A DNA stretch of 64,000 nt from Tetranychus cinnabarinus. Its lineage: Eukaryota > Arthropoda > Arachnida > Trombidiformes > Tetranychidae. The stretch spans positions 6,215,001 through 6,279,000 of the forward strand of contig WHVY01000002.1 in assembly GCA_022266195.1 (NCBI GenBank). Reading direction: 5' to 3'. The position numbers and the translations under genes are program-made. Under the pieces are notes generated by a model, which saw nothing but the letters and a program-made list of their open reading frames with translations, ran no database searches and was not told where the DNA came from. How positions within the stretch are numbered: position 1 is the stretch's first letter; every line of letters starts with the position of its first letter. Positions 8,425 to 20,997 of the stretch are shown here, piece by piece.

Positions 8425-11400
8425 ATGATACTTTCAACGTTACCTCAACCAACATATTGTAATCCTGTTTTTGGGTTACTTCTAGTTTTATTTGTATCAC
8501 AAACATTATGTTTACCGGGCTCTTATTTCAATTCTTCATCTCTAAATGATACCTCAGTGAACCGGACAATATCATCAACCTTCAAATATCTATTAAGATC
8601 TCCAAGATCACCATCAGATTCATCTAGTTCATACTCATATACAACTGCTCCTGAAGAGGGTTTACCTGTATCACTTGGTCTACTTGTTGCTACCGGTCGT
8701 ACAAATGGATCAGGCATAACCTATTGTATAGCACATTACAATTCTAGAGAGATTGCTGATGGGCCTGATAAAGCTCAATTTTTCAACCTGATTAAGGCCG
8801 ACGATATCAATTTTTGCTCACCACCACCGAAGTCTCAGAATGGTCTATCTGATGCAGGGTCTTACATTTTGACTAACTTCAACAATAAGTGCACTTTAAT
8901 TGAACAAGCTGTCAACGTTCAAGACTATTATAAAGATTGTAAAGGTAAGCTAGATGCAGTAGTTGCTACATTTAGTTATTTTAAAAATTATTTCAAAACA
9001 ACTGTTGATTGACTGTTGGATTTTCTTCATTATTGTCATCCTTACCAACAGTTATAGTAAAAAAATGATGTCATAAAATAGTACTCTTATGCTGAGCAAT
9101 TGTATTGCTTACAATTAACTTACTTTTATAGATAGATTCAATTCACTCTGTATAGTTATAATCTTTAGAGTTCAAAAAATTGTTTTCATGTCAATACTCT
9201 GGATGGAAGTTATCATTGTTTTTGTTGAAATGTTAATGACTTTCAGAGGCTTCATTATTTCATTTTTGACAAAGATATTTTGCTATTAAAACCCTTAAAA
9301 AATGTTCTTGAACTCATAAGTGATAAGTTTCTGAAGACCGAGCACTCATCAATTATCAATGGTAGAAAACTTGATCAATAATTTTAGAGCTTATTTCTAA
9401 TTCCAATAATTTTTTCTTTTTCCTGCATTTTTGCTATTTTTGTAAATGTAAAGCTTTGACTCACACTTTCTCTAAGGTTAGGCTCTAGAATTATTCTGAA
9501 AACCTTGACGATGAACTGATTGACGCATTGAATTGATTTACTTTAGTCAGAAATTATTCTGGTCAATGAATATTAGTCCTTATAAATACAATTTTAATTA
9601 TGTTCATGAATGTTTTAATTAACTCATCAAATGAGGCGATTATCCTTTTATGGAAATGCTAAATATTACATACATTTATCTCATTTAATTGCATAACTAA
9701 TATTTCTGATTCAAAGTTCGGCGATTATCCCAGCAACTCCATATTTTTAGAGCTAAAAAATTAAGATATATCATTTTAAATGTTATTATCAATTGATAAA
9801 TTAATTAAATATTTCATTTATGAGTTATTCAAAATTGTAAATTCTCATTAATTCATTAGTCCTAATGAACCAATTTGTGAGTTGATTAATTTGATGATTT
9901 CTTTCTCTTCTCGATTATCCTTTGAGCGTTTACCAAAAGTCCATTTCTGTCTGCCCAAACCATCATGTCTATCATTCCAGCTAACTTTTACTTCACCTTG
10001 ATTTCCGACCTTTTTTTCACTCCTTTCTACTAAATGGTCATCATTTCCTCTACGATAACCAGATTCATATGATCCTGGTTCTGGTGACCGCATGAATCTG
10101 ACAGAGAAAAAGATTATTCAGTATTCCATTGTCAATGTTTCACCATTTAATTATGATGCATGCTTCAAATTACTTACTGAAACAGATTTAGTCCATTTTG
10201 TTCCTTCAATAAGGAATCATCTTCTTCATCATAATCCTTTCTTGACTGTTTAATCCTTGATTCACCTTTTCTTTGATTTCAACTGTATCGTCATTTGACT
10301 GTAGCTTGTTTGGCTCATCTTGACTGTAACATGAAATGAATAGTTGCACTTTTAACAATAAAACATAAGATAATAGATTAACACTTTTCCCATTTATGTA
10401 CATCATCAACACTTGACTCATTTATATTAATTACTTCATAATATATTTAAATTGAGTAAGGTTTTGATGTAATAACTCAATGATTTTCCATCATCATCGT
10501 CGTTGCTCGTCACTGCTTAAATGAAATCAATCGAAACAATCGACTAAAATTAATCTCGATGTCAACTTCTCAACGTTCGATGTGTTTTGGTTAATGCATA
10601 CGAGTCTGATTTTTTTGTGTCAATTAATCTATTAATCCAAACAGATCCTATTTCCTACTGACAGTTAATTACTGATTATCCGAACTCATTAATTGATTTT
10701 TTTTCTCCTTTTTTAAGGTATCATTATATCACTTCCTAATGATGTCAATGTTTACAAGCTGTTTGTCAAAAGAAACATCACGGATCCTAAATTCATCATT
10801 GCCTTGATTGGTGAAGATTCAACTGCCGATATGTTAAACAGATATCAGAATCAAGTTAGAGCAATGGTTTACCAGCCTAAAGATAGTAATGATGAAGAAC
10901 GAGGTATTTTTGAATCAAGTTTGGTTGGTATCTGGTTAATTGCTGTCTTTACCGTTGCCATTGGAGGATATTCATCAGGGATTCTTCGATATGAGTTATT
11001 TTTGACCCGTCAACTACATGAAAATGAAGCTGCTTTAGAAGAATCAGAGGAAGAAGGAAGTAATGACCAAGAAAGAAAAAAGAAAAAGAAGACGAAGTTG
11101 GATGATGCAGTTCTGGATGTGACTCCAACAACTGTTGTCTTCTTTGTCATTTATATGTGTGCGGTCCTTTTAATATTGTACTTCTTCTACTCTTATCTGA
11201 TTTTCATCATGATTATATTTTTCGTCATTTTCTCTACAATCTCAATATACTCACTAATCATGGGTTTATCAGTTAACTATGTTGCACCTCGGTTAAATAC
11301 TAAATGGTCTAAATACGGTTGGCGAATTGGAGTTACCTTGGTTTCCTTAATAGCTCCAGTTACTTGGTTTTTCATTCGCAAAACAAATCAAGCTTGGAGT

Positions 11401-12174
11401 CTTCAAAATGCGCTGGCCATTATATTTTGTATTCACATTCTTCAAAACCTTCGATTCCCCAATTTTCGAATAACTAGTTTCCTGTTGACATTGCTATTCG
11501 CCTATGATATTTTCTTTGTATTCCTTACTCCCTTCTTGACCAGTGATGGCGAATCTATCATGGTAAAAGTAGCCACAGGAGGAACCAGCTCTGAAATATC
11601 TTACTCATTTGGAATTAAATCGATCAGTGAATCTCTTCCGGTTGTTTTTCAATGGCCTCGTTCATTATCTTCAACCCTTTTCTCAGACAAATGCTACCAA
11701 GGTCGAGTATTTTGGACATCAAAACTTGGTTTTGGAGATGTTTTGGTTCCAGGTTTTCTAGTTTCCTATTGTCACGCTTTAGATCTTTTCCAAAAAACAC
11801 CTTATCGTCTCTATTTTACAGTTGAATGTATATTTTACGGACTTGGACTAATTGTTACTTTTATTGCTCTCAATTTGATGAACCAAGCTCAACCAGCTTT
11901 ACTTTACCTTGTCCCAGCCACTTTAGTTCCTCCCTTGGTCATTGCTTGGTTCCGTAATGAGATAAATATCCTCTGGTATGGACCAGAACCTGCAGCTATC
12001 GAAGCTCGTTTAAGAGAGAGAGCAGCATTGGCTAACAATATCGAGAATGGACCAGCACCAAACAACGTTTCTGCCAATCAGGAAGAAACTGCAAGCTCAA
12101 ACAATCCGAAAGAATCTCTTGTCACTAATCAGCTGAATGAAGGGACAAACACTCAAGAAAACAAAAGCTCTTAA
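8425..12174 (+). CDS. SPPL2: Signal peptide peptidase-like 2 (SPPL2) intramembrane aspartyl protease
   Basis: GxGD-type protease that cleaves single-pass type II proteins in late secretory and endolysosomal membranes. Exons 8425-8944 and 10718-12174 join in frame (AAA G / GT ATC) across a 1773-base intron, giving 658 aa. The N-terminus has a signal peptide (hydrophobic FGLLLVLFVSQTLCLPG) and a protease-associated domain (about residues 90-240: ITYCIAHYNS, LTNFNNKCTLIEQAV, CKGIIISLPND). Nine-helix core follows, with YD (Asp about 437, FAYDIFFVF), GxGD (Asp about 514, LGFGDVLVPG) and PAL (about 566-568, QPALLYLVP), all active-site motifs intact. A charged loop (EESEEE...RKKKKKTK) separates helices 1 and 2. 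The luminal PA domain assigns it to SPPL2 rather than SPP or SPPL3. A minus-strand gene-like structure lies in the intron. Confidence 0.93.
9848..10421 (-). CDS. Secreted-peptide-like gene nested in the SPPL2 intron, apparent frameshift
   Basis: Opposite-strand gene-like structure of unknown family. From ATG 10421 a frame opens with a hydrophobic leader (SVNLLSYVLLLKVQLFISCYS) followed by a polar acidic segment, and ends at 10206. In a different frame, open to 10178, the same segment reads DYDEEDDSLLKEQNGLNLFQ; a clean GT-AG intron (10098-10177, 80 bases, gtaagt and a tctgtcag-type acceptor) joins it to 9848-10097, coding FMRSPEPGSYESGYRRGNDD and ending after WTFGKR and a short acidic-basic tail. 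Leader, dibasic sites and a Gly-Lys-Arg amidation signal resemble a neuropeptide precursor. The two parts need a one-base shift or an unseen intron, so it is either a damaged gene, a sequence error or a mis-modelled one. Confidence 0.35.
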
Positions 12175-13395
12175 AATATTTTAAATCTTCAAAGAGATTA
12201 TGAAATTAATTTTGTCATTCGTTACTCTTATGGCATCTCGATGATTTTGTCTATTGTTCTTGTTTATCAACACCGCCAGCACTATAACCATATTCATCTT
12301 TATCATGAATACCACCAACCATTAATTGGCTATTTTATTTTAAATGGCTTTTATTTTGAATGTTGTTGAGTGCCTTTTCAATTTAGTTATTGTTCACCCA
12401 AATCATCGTTAATACCTATTCCAGTCTGTTTTCAGACTTTTTTGTCAAAAGTGGATCTTTCAATTTAAAATTTTTATAAACTTTGTCAATTAAGTGCCTG
12501 ACAATCTTAATAGTCGTCAGTTAAATACATTTCCATCAGTGTTATTTATGTTATCGTGTAATGCTACACAATTCTTGTGAAAAATTTGTAAAACAATTAT
12601 AAAAAACATAAAAAGACAATCTTAAAAATCAAAATTTTAGATCATTTTATTCGTCTTTAAAAATTAAAGTATCTAATGTACTAGTTTAGTTTACTAGTTT
12701 CATTTAAACGTATGAGTTGAACAAAACAAAAATAAGAAGCATTACCTTTGCCCTGACCATTGGTAAGAGAAGCAAAGGCCAAGGGTGACGACCCTTAGGT
12801 CTGCGGATCGAACCCTGTCAGGGTAGTTCTACTATCTGCAAATTTAGAAGTAAAAATTCATCGGACTACAAACTCATAACTGAAATTGGTAAAACAATCT
12901 TAGTTTGTGGGACTCATTCGAAAGGATGGGTTCCATTTTTGTCCAATGCGTATTGTATAAACCCTTTTATGTATTGTAATCCCTCTCAAAGTGTTGGGAC
13001 AGGCTATGAGTAAAACTAGGTTAAAATTTTGATCGATCATGATCAACAGGTTTCGAAGTGATAAATTTAACCGAAAATCGAAGTACAATAACAAATTTTA
13101 TCTTCCAAAATATGAAACTATTATTCTTGATAGAGAAAGGTTAGTTTGGTGGTTACTTGTTCCCTAACTGTCCAAAGAGCGATCGAAATTTAAACTTTGA
13201 CCGTTTTTTTATTGAAAATTATGGCTCAGATAATTGAATAGCTGAAACCTTTTAAAATTTAATCTTACCTCGAAAGTCAAAGCTTTTTCATTTACTCCCT
13301 TTATTGGTAAAAATTGCAATTCAATCTAGTTGATCACTCTTTTTTAACAATACAATTTTCAAATAATTAATAAAGGCTAATATACTTTCGAATGG
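12175..13395. other. Intergenic between SPPL2 and the lipase (convergent)
   Basis: SPPL2 3' UTR-like AT-rich sequence, then a more GC-rich patch at 12749-12845 (listed separately), then AT-rich sequence with a minus-strand AATAAA (TTTATT, 13300-13305) about 90 bases beyond the lipase stop. No coding frame is convincing. Confidence 0.5.
12749..12845. other. Small hairpin-rich patch with a Pol III B-box-like word
   Basis: On the minus strand GGTTCGATCC (around 12806-12815) matches the B-box of tRNA-type promoters. Two hairpins lie next to it: AAGGGT-gacg-ACCCTT and ACCCTG-t-CAGGGT. No cloverleaf can be folded by eye and the T-stem does not pair, so this is not a tRNA gene; a tRNA-derived SINE remnant is possible. 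Confidence 0.25.
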
Positions 13396-14648
13396 TCAAA
13401 GATGTCTTTTTGAAAATTTATCATCATTACTACATGTAAAAATCCTTTGCTGTGGATCACCATCTTCATTTATAAATCTAGATTTTGGGACTTTAGAGCA
13501 ACAATCACAGGATCTGATAGGGTTAATGGGTGTACGAATACAGAGAGGTCCTCTTGCACCAAAAACTGAACTGCGAATTCCAGTGTAAGTTGTATTGAAA
13601 GGTGAGAAGATATTTGGTATACAGGGCCAGGCCTCGTATAAACAATTCCGAAGGGAACCAATAAAGGTGAGGGCAGAAAAAAAGTGGCTGCACATTGGTA
13701 TTGAAATGCACATTAACTGTTCCCTAAACAAGAAAGGTGGATTACAATAAATGTCCGTATCAGAAGTGGGAAATGGGTAACCCAATTGAAAGATAATTGC
13801 TCTTAAATCGCTCAAAAAGGGAACTGGAAAATTGAATGTCGAGAGGACTCTAGTAACATGAGTAGCATCACCCTTTTCAGGAAACTTGCGATTTGATAAG
13901 GCGAATGGCGATGTGCTCGAGTCCAAAGCTGAAATTTAGAAATGAAAATTAGCCAAATGTGATTAAATTTATTTGCTAAATGCTTACCAACAGTTTCACC
14001 AATTTTTATTAAACAACACCTTCTAAGGTGTTCAGCAGCAAAAGCAGTTGCATGAGAACCAGCGCTATGTCCAGCAAATAATATCTTTTTAGGGTTGATT
14101 CGTTTTTCGGTGACAGCATATTTAATTGCATTGCCAACAAGACGACCAAGTACTTCACTGTTAGCAGCACAAAGAAAGATGTTGACCAGAGGAATCGATA
14201 CTTTACCAAACATTCTTGGGTTGGCACCACGAGTCCAATCGATCAAAATGACTTGATCGTATTTATGAAACAAAGCTAATCCAACTGCAAATGTTAATTT
14301 ATCAGCATAAGCTGCGAAACAACCATGAGCATAAAAGGCTAAGTTGGTTCCTGGTCTTAGATCTTTCAAAGTACCAAATTGGCTTTTCTTTACTTTCGGT
14401 GTCATCAGGTGATAAGTTGCGTTTACTTCTTCGGGGGAATCGGCACATATCGAAATTGGTGGAACTAAGATAATCATAAGAGAGATGAATGGAGTTATGC
14501 AGCCAATTTCAGGGTAACACGTAACTGTGAAACAGGGAAGAACGGCATTTATATTAATGATTGGATCAGCATAGGAAGAAAGGGCTAGAAATAGAAGTGT
14601 CCCAAAAATGAGAACCAAAATGGACAATTTCGATGGTATAAAGACCAT
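13396..14648 (-). CDS. Secreted lipase of the pancreatic-lipase family
   Basis: Two exons, 14648-13988 and 13928-13396 (intron 59 bases, gtaagc...ttcag, phase 1), coding 397 aa. A signal peptide (LVLIFGTLLFLALSSYA) predicts export. The alpha/beta-hydrolase core shows the oxyanion region LAFYAHG, ILIDWTRGA after the preceding strand, nucleophile Ser195 in GHSAG, Asp223 in ALDSS right after the splice junction, and a candidate catalytic His302 in MCSHFFSA, followed by Cys-rich sequence. This order is that of animal triacylglycerol/phospholipases of the pancreatic lipase family. The nucleophile elbow is GHSAG where GHSLG is usual, and no C-terminal PLAT domain is present, as in many arthropod members. 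Substrate and tissue cannot be read. Confidence 0.85.
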
Positions 14649-15317
14649 GTTTCAACCCACAAGTAAATTGTCAACTGCAAGTCGAGACATCGAGATGGAA
14701 GCAGATGAAGATCAAGTTCATGATCATTGCTTAGCAAGCTAATGTTGAATGTTAAAAACTACGGGCTTTATCTAATAGAAACAATGAAACAGTTCAACAT
14801 AAGCTAGTGATTGTAGACTTAATTAAAAATGCTTATCAGGGTCTTACATTAAATAGTTAATGAGCAAGAACATGAGGGTTCCATTTCACAAAATGAAACA
14901 GTCGGACTATTGGCTGATGAAAAATTTCCATAATTAAAGAAATGACATGCAAACAGATAACTTGACAAAGTATTTTAAAGTTAGAAACAAGAAAAATCTT
15001 AAAGGAATTCAAGGATTGTTGATGAAAAGACACAACTTACACATCAGTTGTCACTTTTATGCACAAAATGACACAAACGGGTAAAAACGGGTGAAAACTG
15101 ATTTCTTTCACTCTTTGGTTTGTAGACATAAAAACTGACAATTTGTGAGTCCATTTGTGCAATTTAAATAGCAAACTCTTACTCATCTGGTGATTTTCGA
15201 TTTATCATTCTTTCTAAAATAATTTATTGCTGAATACTGGTTACAGTGAATTCATAGACAAACATTTATTGACTAATTCAAAATAATTACAGAAATGGAT
15301 CTTGATTTAAACTACAT
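14649..15317. other. Intergenic, 669 bases
   Basis: Upstream sequence of the minus-strand lipase and 3' flank of the next minus-strand gene, whose AATAAA (TTTATT on plus) is at 15265-15270. Nothing else was recognised. Confidence 0.5.
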
Positions 15318-15986
15318 TTAGGGTTTTATTTTTGAGTCCTTTGAATCATCCTTATGCTCGTGGTTTTCATGTAACCCGTGAATCTGAACTCCGAATCCTA
15401 TCTTGTGACGACCAATGTTGATAGTTTTAAGTATATCAGTTATTTTCACTGTTTTACCTCGATATGATTTATGGATTGAACCAAGCTTGAAACTTGCCAA
15501 AGTATAATCAGTTGCGACGTTTTTCACCAAAAATGCAATGCTTCTCATCTTAACAGGAATGTCCCGGTGCTTAGACTTGGTTTGTGATTTTTTAAGTTCA
15601 ACATTTTTGTCTTGATGAGTTTGATTTATGGTATCAGAATCATTCAACTTGACCGGAGACGATTTGATGATAGGAATTGTTGAGTTAGGTGTTGTTGTTG
15701 TGGTTGATGATGTGGTTGTTTGAAGTGGAGATTGGGTTGTTGAATTGAATTGAGTGTCCGATGAGTTTGTCACAGTCAATTGTTTGGTCAGCTTAGCAGC
15801 CGATTTCACGTGCTTTTTTTCAACTTTAAGAGGTAAAGGAGCAAAGTCATATTCATCAACGAACTTATAAGCATCTAATTCCTTTTCTTTCGGTGACTTG
15901 GTGGAAACTTCGCCCTGTTTAAACGATAGAGAGATGGAAATTATAGATGTAAAAATCAATAAACTGAAGCCATAACCATTAAACAT
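15318..15986 (-). CDS. Secreted Ser/Thr-rich protein of unknown function
   Basis: Single open frame of 222 aa from ATG 15986. It starts with a good signal peptide (FSLLIFTSIISISLSF). A middle segment, about residues 70-125, is rich in Thr, Ser and Asn with a run of Thr and several N-glycosylation sequons, mucin-like in character. The C-terminal 80 residues are basic, then more regular (IAFLVKNVATDYTLASFKLG, IGFGVQIHGL), suggesting a small folded domain, and end in a His/Asp/Lys-rich tail. No family is recognised. A TATA-like box lies 110 bases upstream and a polyadenylation signal about 50 bases downstream, supporting an expressed gene. Confidence 0.65.
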   Translation of the reverse strand: MFNGYGFSLLIFTSIISISLSFKQGEVSTKSPKEKELDAYKFVDEYDFAPLPLKVEKKHVKSAAKLTKQLTVTNSSDTQFNSTTQSPLQTTTSSTTTTTPNSTIPIIKSSPVKLNDSDTINQTHQDKNVELKKSQTKSKHRDIPVKMRSIAFLVKNVATDYTLASFKLGSIHKSYRGKTVKITDILKTINIGRHKIGFGVQIHGLHENHEHKDDSKDSKIKP

Positions 15987-17110
15987 GATGAAGAATAGAT
16001 GAAAAGTACACTCACTAGACCAGAATAAAAGACTGATGAAATGTTTGTTTCAACGTATAGTGTGAAACTAGGTTTGCAATTTTGATCTGACAACCTTTAT
16101 AAGACTTGGAGGACGAATGGAAAGCTAGGTCAAACTAATCATCTTAAAGTCGCTAACATATTTCTTAAATCCTTGTACCAAACTTACCTTGAGGTATAAA
16201 AGTTCAAATATATCAATAAAGGTATCTACACCTTGAGTGAAAAGTTAAGTAGCTTAAGGAGACTAGTTATTAGACAGAATAATTGAATCTTCAGTTGATA
16301 AGAATCAACTATTTAAACAAACTCGAGATCATTCAAATGAAACCTAGGTAAGTTTAGATCCAGTGATCATGCAAAGATGAAACATTGATTTATGGATAAA
16401 TAAATAAAGATTTATATTCGTTGCTCCAAGGCACATAATAGATTTTTAATTACTTCGGTGGCAATAATGATAAAAATAACAATTTTGCATTGAAAATGGT
16501 CGTATTTCAACTTGATTAACACTTGTAAGTTTAAAAAATATTTCAAAAACATTGGGTTAGTTTTTATTTTACCAAACGATAGGTGCCTCTCCATATTTTC
16601 TGAAAATTGGCGGAAATTAATTTACAATTGTAAATACAAAAACCAATTGAATTTGAGTCTCATTTTTAACCGTAATTCAAATTGATCACTATTTTCGATT
16701 TTTTGAAGAGCGTTGAAATCATCACTTCAAATGATTAAATTTAATTTTTTAATAATAACAGCAACCGGGTAGAGTAACCAGTATCGGTTACCTCTCCTCT
16801 AGGTAGCCGGTTACCACTGACGTGAGCATCTTTAGCATTACGGTTTTATTCATGAAATCCAATTTATAGTATTGTTTATCTAATCTCTGATGTAGATACT
16901 GAATGTTATTGAATTCTGAGTACAGAGTGTATTATCGGTGCATGGTTAAATAAAACAACTCACCAGTATGATCTAAAGGTCTTCCTATTAAATTTAACTG
17001 ATTTGGTTTTTTTTGTAAATCATGTAAAATTTCGTTTAGCTGACGCAGCAAAAGCTTTCATTTCATTTATTTTTCATTACCCTTACACTGCTTCCATAAT
17101 TTAATCCACC
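15987..17110. other. Intergenic between divergent genes
   Basis: 1.1-kb spacer between the minus-strand secreted protein gene and plus-strand LPCAT3. It holds the TATA candidate and, at 16774-16815, a cluster of GTAACC/GGTTACC words about 300 bases before the LPCAT3 ATG. The short minus-strand open frame around 16412-16594 has no protein-like features. Confidence 0.45.
16095..16101 (-). promoter_or_regulatory. TATA box candidate of the Ser/Thr-rich secreted protein gene
   Basis: On the minus strand the sequence reads CTTATAAAGG, about 110 bases before the ATG at 15986; it would place the start of transcription some 80 bases upstream of the ATG. Confidence 0.4.
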
Positions 17111-20100
17111 ATGGAATTGGATTCCTCTTCATCGTCATCTTATTCTTTAATTGGATACCTTTCTAGAACATTAGGTGCCAATGAAAATGCAGTTAAAATC
17201 TTTTTTACACTTTTAGCTGGTAAGTCAATTCACTGCATTTTTCAATTTTCTATTCATTGACAGAACTTATCATGTCTACATTCCTCTAACATTGTTAGTC
17301 ATTGACATTAATCAAATCAAAACACATGCATTATAATCTTTTTAGCCTCTAAAACTATTATCATCCATCTGTCATCAACTTGATTTTCATTACATTGATC
17401 TTATTTCTAATTGCATGATTTTTGTTTATTTATTATTTACATAGGTTATCCAATAGCCATTATTTATAATTATTGCATTGTCAATAGAAGTAAATTGATA
17501 AAGAAATTGTTCTTCATCGTTTCTGGTTTGGCTTTGGGACTTTTCAATCATGGTAAGTTGTTGTAATTTTGTTACAACCTTGCATTACATGTATTACATT
17601 GTATGTGTACAAATTTTATTCTTAACAAATCAATTGCTTTTATTTATTCTTAGGTTATGATTTTTTCCATACGACTGTTACAATTCTCACCATGTATTTT
17701 GTGCTTAAATGGTTTGGCGATTCTAAATTTTCTGTTAAATTTGCTTATGTTTTTTGTTCGGTATGTTAATAAGTTAAATCACAATTAATTTAATAATCAC
17801 AATCACAACTAACAGACAACTTGAATAGTGATTTATGGACGAAAGATGATTATATATTTCGGACTAAAATTTATGTGGAAAAATCCTATTACAATATCTT
17901 TGTGCAATGTATTATCGGTGTAAATTCAGTTGATTATAAACCATCCGACTATTCAGTTATTGAACTTTTGCTAACTAATATTTAGTCCGAAATTCATTAT
18001 CCAAATGAATTACTATCAACATTTATTTGTTATGAATTTGACACTTTCTAATCTTTATTCTTTGCTCTTTTAATCATTTACCCAGGCCTACTTGTTATGC
18101 GGTTATTTTCTTACTCAAATGAAATCAAATGATTATAGCTTCGAATGGACTATTCCTCAATGTGTTTTAACTCTTCGCTTAATTGCAATAGCTTTTGATC
18201 TTTATGATGGCAAAAGAATTCAAGCGAAAGTAACTGTTAATGGTGAACCAATAAAAAATGATGCACCAATATATGAAGCTCCTGAATTTCTTGAATTATT
18301 TGCATGTTGTTACCTTCCTTTCTCATTCCTGGTGGGACCTCAGTTTGAGTACAAAAAATTTCAAGAATTTTTAAATGGAAAGGAAAATGTTTACAAAATA
18401 TGGTATGAATCACTTGACTGATCTACATTTGATCATATTCTAATAATGACAAATTATCATTGACTAATATTCTAATCTTTTTCATTTCACAGTGCAAATC
18501 AAGCTACCAAGAAGCTTGGACTTGGAGTTTTATATTTAATTTGCTATGTTATCGGAGAAAAATATTGTCCTCCATCTATTTTGTTATCTGATTACTTCAA
18601 AGTAAGCCTTGAATTATTATACCCAAATGATCCTAAAACTAACCTGACTAAACCTTTCAGAAAAAATAACTATGACTAATGCACCTAATGCAAACTTATT
18701 CTCGACCTTTTCCCTCTATTCTTTGACAAGGTTATTTCTTGTATACACCCTAATCTTCTAATCATATTGCAATTTTTACTTTGAGATTGAATTTCCCTTC
18801 AAACCACACCTAAAATCACTTCTAATTACATTTATTCAATTCTATTTTTCTCCCTTTCTTATTCCATGATCAACGAATAATCTTGCTCAACTAAATTCAT
18901 TCAACTTTAGGCATCTGGGTTTTTCATGAGCTTCACATTAATTGCATTAACAACTAAGATCCAAACTTGCAAGTATATTGGTATTTGGATTCTCTCTGTA
19001 AGTTTTCGACATTTTCCAATATCTCTCTCCTAACCATTCATCCATTAATTTTTTCCTTATTCACTTATTCAATGTCTTTAGGAGGGAAGCCTAATCATGT
19101 CTGGATTCACTTATGATAAGCAGAGTAAAACATTCAGAAACTATTGCAATGCAGATCCATATCTCTTTGAAACTACTCCCACCTTCGGCGGGATCATTCG
19201 ATCCTTCAATATAACGACGAATCATTGGTCCGGCAAATACATTTTCAAGCGCTTGAAGTTTCTTGGCAATAGGATTATCAGCCATGCAGCTACCTTAGCA
19301 TATCTTGCACTTTGGCATGGCTGGAAATCAGGTTACTATGTTACCTTTGGAATGGAGTTTATGATCATGAAAATGGAGTGGGAGGTAAGCTGTAATAATC
19401 AATAGTCTGATAGTTAATACAATATCATTACATCACTTATAACAACAGATATTGTATCAGTAATTATATTGCTAGTTTATTATGTATTGTCATCGATTTA
19501 TCATTTTCAACTTTATAATTACAATTGATAAGTTTGATTCATAACTTATTATCTAATAAGTAATTGTTTTTTTAAACTGTCAAAAATTGTCTCCAACGAT
19601 TTGGATCGATGAATAACTGATGACTCTAAATAATAATAAGCTTGCATAGTTTGACTAAATTTTGAAAAAAGTTTAAATTGCTTTTTCAAACGATCAATAG
19701 CATGCAATTTTTCGTGTTGTTTCCATCATTTAATTCCAACAGTAAACTCTCCAAATTTATTTACTTGTTTCTAATTTCTTATTTTTCGTTTCTAATAGGT
19801 TACGGCAATTATGCAAAAACTTCGACGATCCAACAAAACATTGGACAATATTCTTAATCAAAGCTATGTTCGATTATCAATATTGGCTTTTCTTCACATT
19901 TACACCGTCTATATGTTTGGATATTGTCTTGCTCCTTTCATACTACTTACTTATACGAAATGGGTTCCCGTTTTGGCGCACGTTTATTTTTCTGGACACT
20001 TATTTTACATATCATGGATAATTGTTTCACCCTTTGTCCATTCTTTAATTCTTCCTTACACCCGGTCTCAGTCAAATAATGCAATTTCATCCAGGCCAGC

Positions 20101-20164
20101 GCATTCTGATTCTAATTTAGAGTCAGATGAACCACAAGAAGCGTCTAAAAGCAAAGCTGAATAA
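17111..20164 (+). CDS. LPCAT3: Lysophospholipid acyltransferase LPCAT3/MBOAT5
   Basis: ER membrane-bound O-acyltransferase that puts polyunsaturated acyl chains onto lysophospholipids. Eight exons: 17111-17219, 17445-17552, 17654-17760, 18086-18402, 18493-18601, 18911-18997, 19082-19384, 19799-20164; all junctions are GT-AG and in frame, giving 501 aa. Conserved blocks include MPHC-like IPQCVLTLRLIAIAFD, FLVGPQF, LFETTPTF, SFNITTNHW (candidate Asn326) and LALWHGWKSGYY (catalytic His358), the MBOAT signature. Many hydrophobic helices. The protein ends KSKAE, a KxKxx ER-retrieval signal like the dilysine end of vertebrate LPCAT3. The Drosophila counterpart is nessy. First exon begins with a poly-Ser N-terminus. 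Confidence 0.95.
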
Positions 20165-20997
20165 TTTAAAATTATTTATGATGTTCAATCTAAATTCAAT
20201 GTGAATTTAAAATATATATTCATATATATATTCTTGTCTATAAATATTGCTTATTATACTTGAGACATTTGTCAATTACTTTTTATTTCATTTATTTCAT
20301 TTATAAGTTTGTTATTGTTATAAATTATTTTATCTATTGTTTGAACAAGATCCAAATCTCAAATCATCGAGAAATAGTTTAAACAAAAGCAGAGTTCAAA
20401 TCGAGCTAATCTTCTTTATCTTAAGTACACAAAACTTTTCTTAACAAAGCTCAAGTTCAATCCTTTAAGTGATAGTTGAAAAGTCTAAAGTTAAGATTCC
20501 CAAAATAAATAATGTTGGGAAAGATATCAGTTTGCGTTTCAAATGAAACAAAACAATTTTCAGTCATATTTAACTAGTTTGGAATGCTAGAATGAGATTA
20601 TTAAATGATGAGATGAGCAATAATCTTTCGGAAAACTTATTTGGTTAACCGAAGTAAACAAGTAAACAATAAAATATTTCCTTTGGCCAAGAGATGGAGC
20701 CACATCTTTTAACATACATTTTTGAAAATAGCCTATGAATCAGTCTGTCTATTATGTTTTAATTTACCAGTTAACTGTTTCTCAATGCATTTTATAAATT
20801 AATTGTATATTTCTTGGTTATTTATGCTGATTTAATAATGCTGTGGTAGCTTGAGTGTCAAGTCAAACACAGCCCTTCACATTTATACTCAAATTTTGCT
20901 GGAATTGCGTCTCAAAAAGCTGTGTTTTTATTTTGTACTTTAGCTAATCTTTTTTTATCACTATTGTATATTCTGATTTGCCTGATCGTTTCAAGAC
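20165..20997. other. Intergenic, 833 bases
   Basis: LPCAT3 3' flank with an AT-repeat stretch (about 20210-20232) and the upstream region of the ZNF318-like gene, which has an AGATGGAGCC word near 20693. No gene seen. Confidence 0.5.

Noticed and set aside
12749..12845. tRNA gene
   Set aside because: B-box-like word present, but no acceptor stem, D-arm or paired T-stem can be drawn.
12900..13094. Minus-strand 64-codon frame near the lipase 3' end
   Set aside because: No protein-like composition; lies in the 3' flank.
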